Assembly (NCBI GenBank): GCA_023897205.1
Contig: JAHWDD010000005.1
Location: forward strand, 4,836,001-4,900,000
Reading direction: 5' to 3'
Length of the DNA: 64,000 nt
Source: Exophiala sp. HKRS030
Taxonomy: Eukaryota > Ascomycota > Eurotiomycetes > Chaetothyriales > Herpotrichiellaceae
Both the position numbers and the translations under genes were made by a program. Within the stretch, counting starts at the first letter, position 1; every line of letters begins with the position of its first letter. Of the stretch, positions 33,306-44,159 are shown in pieces. The notes beneath the pieces were generated by a model. The model did not search any database and had not been told where the DNA came from. It worked only from the letters and a program-made list of their open reading frames with translations.

Positions 33306-34006
33306 TCATCCTTTCTCAATTGCAATCGCTAATGCGAGAACGAACATGGCGAGGACAATCAACATAAAGTAAGCGAAAGGTAGTCAAGCATGACAAGATA
33401 TATGACTTACAAGGCTTGCTAAGGTCCCCACACATTTGATTTCCCATCCACCTGCGATGGCCTGTCCTCGGGCCATCTCGTTTTGTACTCGGATGAATCT
33501 CAAGGCACCAAGAAATGCAATGGTAATGGCAGCAATATGGCAAATACTTGAGAGCGGAACGCTGATGACGAAGTAGCCCAAAACCAGATTGGGAGTCAAA
33601 CTATGCTGAAGCCGCATAAGCTGGGCAATAACGACGCCAAGCATTGCGAAAGCCTGGCCAGTGCGAAGGTAGCCCAAGAAAGTCCTCTCATTTGCTAAGC
33701 ACATATGTCAGCCTTCCTGCAAAGGACTACCAGAAACATCCTGCCAACAACATAGTGAAGGAGCTCAGACATACCCAAGTGATCCCGACAATCGACGTGG
33801 CGGACGGCCATGGAGACATGTCTGCGCCAGAAGAGAGAGAATTGGCTGGGGCTCGATCCTGCAGCATTTCCGGTAGGTATGGAAACAGGGAGATTGTTTC
33901 CAAGCTCGAGAGCCTCCTGTTCTGATGGAGTTGTGAGAGAGTGGGAAGCGTGTCGCGACTCGGGAAGGGTTGACTCTTGGTCGCCCGCCTGCTCGAAGAC
34001 CTGCAT
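33306..34006 (-). CDS. DUF202 family small membrane protein
   Basis: Exon 1 34006-33775 and exon 2 33694-33411 are joined by an 80-nt GTATGT...TTAG intron that falls inside the signature RDHLANERTFLGYLRTG. A glutamate/serine-rich cytosolic N-terminus of about 70 residues precedes three predicted membrane helices: AFAMLGVVIAQLMRL, VLGYFVISVPLSSICHIAAITIAFLGALRF, and a final helix (MLIVLAMFVLALAIAI) encoded at 33306-33368. The last exon follows directly in phase, but the 42-nt interval between GTAAGT (33410) and it ends in AC, not AG. DUF202 resembles the membrane part of the vacuolar transporter chaperone Vtc1 and bacterial YidH; the role of stand-alone fungal members is unknown. Divergent from the MARVEL gene (1.08 kb apart). 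Confidence 0.82.
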
Positions 34007-35082
34007 CTTGGAATGATAATCCCGAGTTTGAACCAAAACAGATTGGCTCTCAGTATGATAAATCAAGTCGACAAGGAGTATAGATGAATGCCGCACCAGC
34101 AAATGCTCGAGAGAAGCCCCAGCTTGCCATAGAGCAATAGGGTAGACTAGAATTCAGTTCAAGAAAGTCCCGAGTACGCACACTGCAGACAGATCGTCGG
34201 AGCTTATGGGTGGACAAAGACCATATTCGAATGGTATTGAGTCTTGTGCCAGCGATCTCACAGTCGATTCGATGGACGACAGATGTTGATTCCTGGATTT
34301 GAAGCTGTTGGAAGCAGGAAGGATCCCCGTCAGGTGCCTGGTGGTTGAAGATTTAGTGTGTGGAGGGGAAGGTGTTTGAACCGTCAAATTGCTTCATCGT
34401 CCGGCATCCCAGATGATGATTGGTGGATGACACGTGCCGTGGCCCAAGACGGCTTAGCCTTTGGGATTTGTTGTGGCCAATGACGGAGCAAAGGTGGACG
34501 ACGGGCCTTGCCGAAACTCCAAAGTAGTAGGAAAGCGGCATGGTTGACAAGGGCCACAAGGGCTAAGGAGCCCGAGGGAGCCTAATGGACCAGGGCCTAA
34601 CAACCCCGATACTTGCTATCGTCTTTAACTAAAGCTGCACGATGACGGCACCGACTCCAAGCCCTTCTTCCGCCCAAGGCGCCTATCAACGCCCACCAAG
34701 TCACGATGTCTTCCGCTAGTAAATCCAGCCACGGTGATTTTGATCGACTCTTGATTCCAGGTTTACTCGCCAAACTCGCCTATATCCATGATCCATTTCC
34801 TCCCAGCCTCCTCATCTCCTTGTTGTTCTAGACGTTGCTTCATAAATCTTACTTTGCTCCGATTCTTTTTTATCTCAAAGCTTCGTCCGTGCTGTATATA
34901 TTGTTCCACTTCGGAAGTTGATTCCAGACTCCTCTCTACCTCTGGTAGTCAGAGATCCCGTGCGGCGACCACCTTCCCACAGACGCTTGGATTCCCACGT
35001 GCAAGCACCCCGCACCTTCCTCTTTCCTGCCCACCGCATCTTCTTCCTGGTGAAAAAGAATTCTCATTTCCACTGATTCAAG
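34007..35082. other. Divergent promoter region, DUF202 (-) and MARVEL (+)
   Basis: 1.1 kb between two small membrane-protein genes transcribed apart. The right-hand 300 bases are pyrimidine-rich, fitting the MARVEL core promoter. Short overlapping frames only. Confidence 0.4.
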
Positions 35083-35751
35083 ATGCTCGGAGGATTCCTT
35101 TTCTCGGCCACTAGGGTCTTCCAGATCATCACATTGATCCCCATCATTGGGATGCTGGTACGTTGACAATCATCCAGTCGCCCGACCCAAGACAGCCGAA
35201 CCGAGTACTGACAACTCTCACAGGCATGGTTCGTCCATGGTTTCGACGAAAATAACCAACTTACACCAGACTTCATTCTCGTCCTTTTCATCGTTTCAAT
35301 CCTCGCCTGCGCCTGGGCTCTTGCAACATTGATTCGTCTCAGTTCCACCCGCCGATCTGCGCTCTTCGTGGCATTTATCGACCTCTGCTTCGTAGGTGCG
35401 CTGATCGCCGGCGTCTGGTACCTCCGAGGCATCAGCAACGATGATTGTTCCAACTTCTCCTCTGGCTCAATCTACATCGATCTGGGACCATTTGGATACT
35501 ATGGCCGCAACAGTGGCTCGTCCTGGGCCATCAACATCAACAAGAATTGTGCCATGTTGAAGGCTTCATGGGCTCTGGCAATCATCAATATTATCCTCTT
35601 CTTCTTCAGCTTCATCTGGGCCTTGTTCTTGCATCGCCATGAAAGAGTTGTGTACACCAAAGAGGTCAGGAGGTCGCGACACAGTTCAAGACGAGGTCAC
35701 TCTCGCTCGGGATCAAGGAGAAGCACCAGTCGTCGTCGATACTACGTCTAG
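35083..35751 (+). CDS. MARVEL-type four-helix membrane protein
   Basis: Two exons, 35083-35157 and 35224-35751, around a 66-nt intron (GTACGT...CACAG); 200 residues. Four hydrophobic segments: RVFQIITLIPIIGML (11-25), FILVLFIVSILACAWALATLI (about 43-63), ALFVAFIDLCFVGALIAGVWYL (about 71-92) and WALAIINIILFFFSFIWALFL (about 147-167). An extracellular loop with two cysteines (DDCSNFSSG and NKNCAML) follows helix 3, and the C-terminus is a basic Arg/Ser tail (RRSRHSSRRGHSRSGSRRSTSRRR). This is the plan of fungal membrane-associating (MARVEL) domain proteins, thought to organise plasma-membrane domains. The Arg/Ser tail could be a phosphorylation or lipid-contact region (inference). Confidence 0.85.
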
Positions 35752-38626
35752 GCACATTTCCAACAATTGTGAAAGTGCTATTTAAGAGACCGCATATCGA
35801 AATGCACAAAGTCGCGAGGAGGACATGTTTAAGAGTTACGAATTTCCTTGCGCCAATGAATACGTCATTCTCATCTTTCTGAAGCGAATGTATTAGCATC
35901 TTAGCAACCTCTTTCTCATTCCCAGCGTATACTTGGCTGCTAGAAGGTGACATGATTTGGGTGCTAAAATCTAAAGCTTGATGACGATTTTTGGATTTTT
36001 GGATATTTAGGAAAGGAGCCATGATAACGACCACAGACAGGAAATATAAATCCACTATCAAATGTTCTCTGATATGTTTTCCATCATTGCTATGCTAAGA
36101 TTCTTTTCTTTCCTCCTCTCAGACAACAGCAGCACGATGTGTATATCCGGTAGATTGTTGACTCTTCGATCTCTCTAGCCTCCTGACGCCCCACGGTAGG
36201 GCATAGCGAAATAAAATATGCCTACCCAAGACACAACGTTGGCTACAACATAAAGACAAATCCAGCTATCTACCTTGTCACGCGTAGTGTAAATCCCATG
36301 CTTCATTCCTCGCCTGTCAAGCTTGTCCCTGCCTCTTCTCCTCCTCTGCAACGGCTGGCCAGGTCATCAATGCCTGGCCACCACGCAGGACTTTTAACAA
36401 CCTGTTATTTTCCCCACGCATATAGACAGAGAAACAGAAGACAGAATGAGAGGGAAAGGAAGAGGGAGGCCGCGAAGGTTGTGTCCACGATACAAACTCA
36501 AGCACAGACCCACTTATGCGCCGAACGTACATCGCGCGATGACCCTGAAGATCATCCCCGGGTTGTCGTTGGCCATTGCACGACGTACATCCAGCATCGA
36601 CCCACTCTCGTCGTTACTACCACTGTTCCCACGACCAGTCTGCTCATGCCGAGACAATTGGGGCGCAAGCCCTTGGTAGTGAAGAGATAGCCGCAACAGC
36701 GAGGACAAACTGGACAAACGAGCACGCCTGTCTGTTCTGTTTCCCGCTCGAGGCGATAAAATACCAGGCAAGATGCCAGTCCGAACAACCACCTTCGCGG
36801 TTCTATCATTGAGTACAACCGGGGAAGAATCGGAATAGAGGCTCTTGGATGCCAACCTACCAACTAACCACCGATGCCCCTGTAAACCCCTTGTGGCCCG
36901 AATCTCAAGCCCTCCGCACTCATTTCCTGCCCTTCCTGCCTCAATGTGTTCCCATCGTGATACTTATGCAACTCACAACTCGGTCTTTCCAAAGGAGGTC
37001 CAGGTGGCCTGGGATAGAGGTCTCATTTCAGGGTGGTTCGATGCCGAGCAGACCTTTTCATCGTTTCAAATGTCATGAACATTGAATGTTATCGTTCGTT
37101 GCTAGCCACTGTGCATGACGCACATTCTTACCGTCGACAACAGTAAACAATCTGAGCACTCCGACGTGGGAGCCAGGTGGAAAGATGGGCAGGGGAGCAG
37201 GCATGGTAGAAACGGAGAGCGTCATCAAAGTATCAGATGGAGGAAGAAGAGCACATGGATGGAAGGACAAGAGGTCTCAAAACAATACACAAGTCTGTCC
37301 ATGTTCGGTAACACCCTTTGACCCAAGATTGGGTATACACTCGCATCCATCGGTAAAAGCAGGAAGTTACCAGCATTCATTTCGACTGAGCCTACCTCAA
37401 TCAATCTTTAGTAATCCATCGTTCGATGACCATCGCTTATCCTCGCCACTTGTTACGTATGTATGTATGTATGTACATACGAAGCACATATTCGAAAGCT
37501 CCAGCGTGTTGTGCTATTGCAAAGACAACTGCTGGCTCGATAGCCTTTCAGGGGAAGAACAAAAGAAACGGAGCGGGACGTTTCAAGGAGCCGGCGGAAT
37601 TGACTTTTTTGGGCAACTTAGTTGGTTGGTTGGTCGGTTGTTTGCTTACTGAGTCGATCGATCAATCACTCGTACGTAGTGGCCGTACGTAGTACGGATG
37701 ACAGCTAAGGAGAAGAATGAATGAAGAAGAAAAAGGCGGAAAAACTGATTATAGCCTATCTGCCTAATTACCCGGGGAAGGGGGAGAGGGTTCGCCGGGT
37801 ATATGAGTACTCACCTGAAAATAAACATTCTATCTAACTTACCTAGGAGTACGGATACTGACCTTGACATACATAAGTACCTAAGCACTGTGTAGGTCAT
37901 TCCCGAGTCCCCACCAACGCCACCCATATTTTCGGAATATAGCCTTGGCCGAGTTCGTGGGGGTGGGGGAAATGGGAGGCGGTGGGGAGAGACGGGGGCA
38001 CCGGGGGGTACACGGTGGAAAACGTGTGGCGTGCCTCTTCTGCAGGGAGAGGTGAAGACGAGGAGGACGAGGAGGAGGATGGTGATGATGATGACCGGAG
38101 CGATGCCCTCGTTGTAGCGTAGCGTCGGTTCCGGACTTTTGCCATGCTTCCGAGCAGGTATGTACCTGGACATTGGGCCACATTCCAAGTGCCCAGCCTC
38201 GTCGGGCGAATCTTGGTGAGCAATGTTGGGCTGGCAGACTGAACGAATTTTGACAACAATCTGTCGTATGGATGCAAGAAGTCGTGAATTTCCAGCCGTG
38301 TTATCAGGGTTGGAGGCCATGCCTAATTCATTAGAAGTATATCCTAGTGTCATAGTGGTGGCAAATATGATTTAAATGGATTTCAAAATTGATTGAGGGC
38401 GGCTAGCCTGTGGTGCGAACTACAAACTATCAAGCTGTGTCTGCCATTCTTGTCGCCGGACAGTCTGACAAGTCCTTTTGGAGCCTGTCCTATCCTTGGG
38501 CTATCATCACAAACATCAAGTCTCGGAAGAGACTGCTTAGGTGTCCATCGCAAAGCGTGTAGCCTTTTTGTCTAGAATCGAACCTGATTCGAGGCCGGCT
38601 GAAGGTGAAAGTCACGCAAGGGTGAT
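35752..38626. other. 2.9 kb intergenic between convergent MARVEL and sugar-porter genes
   Basis: No gene called. Low-complexity DNA: a (GTAT)n run at 37458-37475, GAG/GAC and GAT triplet runs at 38050-38095, and G-rich DNA at 37960-38020. A 180-codon minus frame (37811-38353) contains one good hydrophobic helix (GIAPVIIITILLLVLLVF) but crosses the triplet repeats; kept only as a note. Confidence 0.4.
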
Positions 38627-40546
38627 CTACACTTTTGGTTGAGCTCCGGAAACCTCCTCCACAAAATCGGCGTCAGTGCTGGGTGATCGTTTTACGTCGA
38701 GAGTGACAGGGTCAATGTCATCGTTGTGCACGATTTTCTCAACAGCCATGGTGGTCCTATCGGCGAATTCCTTGTCCTCAAACACTGGGGTGTAGTTAGC
38801 ATCTGCTTAATCATCTTTTCGATAAAGGGAATGGACTTACTAAAGGACAATTCCTCCAGGGTACGATTGGAGGTCTCGGGGAAGAGAAAATAGACAAAGA
38901 CAATCTCAAAGGCCAACCAGCAGCAGTAGGTGATGAGCCACTTCCAGCGGATGTTCTTTAAACCAATAGGGTTGACAAAGGTGGTGAAAAAGCCAGCACC
39001 TCGGCCGAAGAATTGAAAGAGTGCAATACCTCGCGAACGTTCGGCATATGGCCAGATTTCGACAAGGTAGGTGTAGGTGAGGGCATTGTAGCCCAAGTTG
39101 TATGCAGGAGAATAGAGGTAGATGAAGAAGATGGTGGCAATCCCGGCAGCTTTGTTTTCCCGGTCCTGATCCAACGCATGCATGCTCTGTTGCATGGAGA
39201 TGGTCCATGAGATGTAGACCAGGAGTAGACTGATTGTGCAGGCAAGATACATTGTTCGACGTCTGAAGTATGTCACCAGCAGTGCAAACGTGACACCGCA
39301 GACCAATGACCAACAGGCAACAGAGAGGTTAATCTTCTGCTTAAATACAGAGTCAGTGTGTCCAATCATGGCGAGCAAATCACCCAAGAAATATGAGATC
39401 AGTGTGTTGCCAGACCACTGGGTGAACAATCCAAGGAAACTGGTGATAAGAGTACGACGCCGCATACCGGCCGTGGCGATGAGCGAGCGCCATGACTTCT
39501 TGCTGGCCTCAACTTCAAGGTGAATGGCTGTGTTGATTTGGGCAAATTCAGCGCGGACAAACTCAGAATCTCGATCTCCTTCAGCATGGTATTTCACAAG
39601 TATGTCGTAGGCTTCTTCGCTTCGGTCCTTTGTGATCAACCAACCTAATAATCCGCATGTTAGCCTTGAATTCACACAGAAGATAATGAGGTCGATTGCA
39701 GAAAGAGCACCGATGTTGACTTACGTGGGCTTTCCGGGAGAAAGTAGACAAAGCCGATCTGCAAAAGGGAAGGCATAATTTGAAGCAGAGAAGGGATTCT
39801 CCATGCCCAGTTGCTGGCAATGCTATTTGTGCCGAAAGTGATTCCAGCGGCAATGATCTGACCTGGAACAAAGTGTTAGCGAAAAGAGATGGCTTGGTTA
39901 GTGTCCTCCTTACCAACGAAATATGCGACGTTAAAGAGCGATGTGAGGACAGGGCGCTCTTTCGGATATCCCAATTCACCAATCAAGGAGGAGCCTGCAA
40001 CGATGCAGACTGGGATACCGAACCCCAGGATCATACGAGCCACAATGTACATCCCAACTGAGTCATGTTAGCGCCGCTTATGGTCAAAGTCGCGAACTCT
40101 GGGACTAACCATGCTGTGAAAAGCCCTGGATAAGGGCACCAACACACATGATGCATGATCCACCAAAGATAGCCGTTCTTCTTCCAAACTTCTCGTTGAC
40201 GTAAGGGACCAGGGGAAGGGACAGAATAGCTCCCAAGCCGTATGCGGCGGCGATTATGCCTTTCAGGGATCCTTGAGGATTCTCAAAGTCTGCACCGGTT
40301 AGCAAGTATTCGCACCAGGGTCAAGAAAACCGTACACTTGACCCAGGCGGGGACAATCTGAAGGGCATTGATCAATTGTGAATCAAAGCCGGAAGTCAAT
40401 TCGATACCCATACATGTTGGGAAGAGCATAAAATAGAGGTATCTTAGATTTGGCTTGCGATACCATGCCACCTTGTCCTCGGCGACAAGGCGGGTGATGA
40501 TGGGGTCGGAATCCCGATTCTCCTTCTTGGTGAATAGCTTCGGCAT
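38627..40546 (-). CDS. Sugar porter (MFS hexose/lactose-type transporter)
   Basis: Six exons (40546-40336, 40289-40110, 40057-39914, 39862-39725, 39644-38841, 38784-38627) joining to exactly 544 codons plus stop, all with GT-AG introns of 47-80 nt. Sugar-porter signatures: GIELTSGFDSQLIN in helix 1, FENPQGSLKGIIAAAYGLGAILSLPLVPYVNEKFGRRTA (D/E-R-x-GRR loop), YIVARMILGFGIPVCIVAGSSLIGEL, PESPRWLI before the central loop, and PETSNRTLEELSF near the end. Residue patterns (helix 7 FTQWSGNTLISYFLG, and the NLGYNALTYTYLVEIWP helix) are those of the lactose permease-like branch rather than glucose Hxt carriers. Plasma-membrane proton-coupled sugar uptake is inferred; substrate not determinable. Minus-strand start divergent from HxB over 3.6 kb. 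Confidence 0.93.
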
Positions 40547-43500
40547 GATTTCTGTATATTCTGCTTCGACTATAAAGTGTGGGCTGAGGGAGGAATACAG
40601 GAGTGAAGGGTCAAGGTGGAATCACAGATTCTTAAATCCTTCATGGGCCTCGCCACCTATACGGCAGGTAGCGATGTGTATACATGATATCCACAAAAAC
40701 CTGAATTTATCCTGGGTGCAAGGCATATCACCCGCGCGTGGCCATATCTTGACGAGCCCACAGCGAGTACGAGCTTGGGCTGCTGGCTTGCAGTGTCCTC
40801 CACACATGGGGGCACTAAGCAAGGTGGATGCCCGCTGATGCTTCCAAGGTAGTCTGGAATGCCCAAACCAAAAAGAGGAAAGACCTGTGGGCTCCTGGAG
40901 ATGTCTGCAGGTGTGGACAGTCCAAATTGGGGAGCAGTATAGAGGATCGAATGCTGTGGGCTACCAGACGCTCTGGCTGACAACCTCAGCGGCTAAGCTT
41001 GCACGGCTTGTCATGAGTGCATAGGCTGTGTGCCGTTTCTGCGGTATGAAATGTCGATCGTTTAAGCTCAGGTGTAGTTGAAAGCAATGGGCATCGATTG
41101 TGGATGTTGTCTCCGGCAAGATTGGATACGACGTAGTAACCATGACATAGAAGTCAGCAGTTCGATTTTGTCATTGAACCAATGCCGAAGTTACTTCAGG
41201 TTGCCACAATTTTTTGTATGGAGCCAATGGGATGCCTTGTTGAATGGTCGCTAAATTCGGTCGAATGCTTGTAGAATATTCGGACAGGCGGGGCGTTGGT
41301 TGACTAGTTGGAAGTCGAAGATCAAGCTTGCAATTCAGCCTGTAACCGGACATTGGCAAACTCTTAAAAAAAGTGATGCCGAGGCTGGCAGACCTGAACG
41401 AGTGGGAAACGGCGAGTGAAATGGTAAGCTTGCAAAAGGCACCATCGTTGACTATGTAAATCGTGCTCGGCGATCTGTAGCAATTTCTGACCAGCTAAAG
41501 ACAGACGAAGGCAGGACTCTGGAGTGCTGGAGCTACAGGTAGAGTAGTATCTGTTCCCCACGGGAGTCAACTTCCATGAAGTTCTCCAGAGTCCAGAGTC
41601 CGGAGCCCAGATTTCAGATTCCAGGCCCCAGATCCCAGATGTCAGCGTAAGTGAGAACTGTCGGATCTGCCCCATAATGCCGGGCTTGGTTCGGGCTGCA
41701 TGTGGCAAGCTGGCAACCACTCAACTAGGAGACAAGAGGCGGATTTGCCGCAGCCCCTGCGATTTCTTTCTAATGTGGACTGACCTCTAGGAAGCGACTG
41801 TGCAAATTGATCATCGTGTAGCCACCACGAGGTATGAAACTGAGAAGGCTTCCGCCAAGAAGAAAGAGGCAAATTTGCAAGGAGGTACGAAATATGAATT
41901 GAACTCAATGGCACCTAGAATGGCAGTTGCGGTTGACCCAAGCACCTTCCTTGTCACAGTCGAGGCAAGCTTTGGGAAAACGGCAAGCGAGACTCGCGAA
42001 AAACTACAGAATAAGCACTTGCCCAAGGTTTGGTTCCTGGAATTCTGGAAAACGTCAGGCTTTCCGTACTTGCCTGTTGTAGCACGGAGCCTTGTGCTAT
42101 AATTGCACTGTCCAGCCTCATTCATCTTCATCTTCGTACTCGTGTGCGTATACTTCAATCATATTCAAGACGATCCATCTTTGAGCCATGACAATCCGAC
42201 GCCCAAGCAATATCTCACGGAATCCACAGCTCGCCCGGCATTCTACTCGCTTGTTGGTGCGTCCATGGGCCTATCACTAATCTTCGATCACTATTCTGCG
42301 GGCTTTTGATGCCTAATCTTCGGCATAATACCAAGTCTGCTTTGCTTTTGACGAGGCTAAAGAGACCCTATCCAGGTAGGTATCTCTCCGGATGCTACCT
42401 AGTTCCGATAGTAGCTACAACCATACGATCAAAAGACACCTTGTGGGGATGGTGGGGGACCCGTGGGCATGACCAAGCGACCTTGCGATGTTGTTTATGC
42501 CCGCGTGGGACAATTTGTCATTTTCACGCACAGGTTGTGGGTTCAACGTCAGACTCTACGCGCAGCCATGACTTCCCCCACAGAAGCCCTCTTGAAAGTC
42601 TCATTCTTCTTTAGTACTACTTATTACAGACATCGAATTTGATCACAATCAAGAGACGTCTGAGATACAGAATTGGCGACGCTTTTCCATGGTCTGCTGT
42701 ACTTTCGCTATCCTTGCTCTTTCTGACGGTCGTCAACTATGTTTAATGGTGACCTTTGACGCGAGCATTGATAGACACAAGAAGTATGGTCCGTTACATA
42801 TTACACAACGCGGGCTTCGTGAGCAGTATCAAGTCATGATATACGAATTCTCTGGCTTGGGTCTTCCCCAGGCTCTACGCCCGTGACAAAATCCAGTTAG
42901 TTAATGAATGCTCTCATAGGATGATAGCGTCCAGGCTTCGAACAAGCGTCTCTTCCACGTCGCTCTGCCATCACCGGTGCAATTCAAGACAAGTGCCGAG
43001 GGATCCAAAGACCGACCGATGACCCGGCGTCCGATGTCTTTCCTAGGGAATTCTTCATGGAAACTTTCGTTGATGTTGAATGGCTCGTTGATGACCTCCC
43101 TCAATTGTCACGGCCAGTCGGTTTCTGCCATCTCAAGCCCTTTCTATGATCTGTGTCAAAGCAAAGGGTCACCAAGTCATGACTGGCATTGGTAGAGTGT
43201 CAAGAATCTCGACGACAATTATCAGCTCGCCATCGCATGGATATTGGGACCCTAAAGCCACGTTGAGCACAGCTTTCGGGAGTTCTTGAGCCTGAAGTTT
43301 CGCCGGAGATCTTGTCCGTCTCGCATTGCCCCTTTGACAAGATCGTAGAATTCCAGACGAAGCCTTGATTGAGCTCACCTCCACTTACTTTCATCCTATT
43401 CCTCAGACTCTTTCACCGCTCCAGGCGATCAAGTCACCTTTGGAAGAGACATCTCACGGGCCACGACGATCTCTTTAAAGATCAGAAATTGTCACGTGGT

Positions 43501-44159
43501 CTTCAGGAGGAAACGCTAGAGAATCGTGACGTCCAAGTTTTGCTTCAATACTCATCTGGAGGGGCCTGGGCACCGGGAGAACGAGGCGCAATGCTCGATT
43601 GCAATCGCAATGATTCTGTTTTGAGCGACCACCGCAATGTTGCATTCTCGAAAGATTGAAGCCAAACCCTCATGCTCAGAGCGTCAGGCCCAACTCCTTG
43701 GATGTCAGCTTGGAGCAATGTATATAGCATGTAGATATCTACCGTGCCAACAGCACACGCCTGTCCTCATCGTTGCTAAGTTTTGCTTTAGGAGTGTTGC
43801 CGGAATCGTGAAGAGTGGGGAATGGTATGGCCAACCAGCACGGCCGCATTCCATTTCGATAAGCTCGAAGGATCAGGTAACCAATCGCAGCAGCGCCGAC
43901 GCTCTATCGGCGTTCGCCGCACGAGATCTTTGGCGTTTCCCCATCTTTTGTCTTGGACTTCGTACTCAGATCGTACATCTTCAGGATGTTCATATTATTG
44001 TATCTTGCCTCGAAAACTCGGTTGAACGTTTGAGTCTGACTGACCTTTGCAACCTTTCCTGCTCGTTCTTAATGATTGATTTGGGGCATTGATGTCTACA
44101 CAATCGAATCCTGCGATAACAAGTCCAGTTTGGCAATTGTTGCAAGACTGGCCGACGTG
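40547..44159. other. 3.6 kb gene-free region between divergent sugar porter and hxB
   Basis: No credible gene. At 41583-41642 a degenerate tandem of CCAGAKTCC-like units (CCAGAGTCCAGAGTCCGG...CCCAGATCCCAGATG) is visible. The DNA flanking 40547 should contain the sugar-porter promoter. Frames of 60-150 codons overlap on both strands, including 43637-44092. Confidence 0.45.

Noticed and set aside
32350..33309. Chain of minus-strand frames of 60-122 codons
   Set aside because: Overlapping frames, no conserved pattern, could not be joined by plausible introns.
37811..38353. 180-codon minus-strand frame with one hydrophobic helix
   Set aside because: Spans GAG/GAT triplet repeats that keep all frames open; the alternative frame gives a poly-serine shadow. 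Not enough to call a gene.
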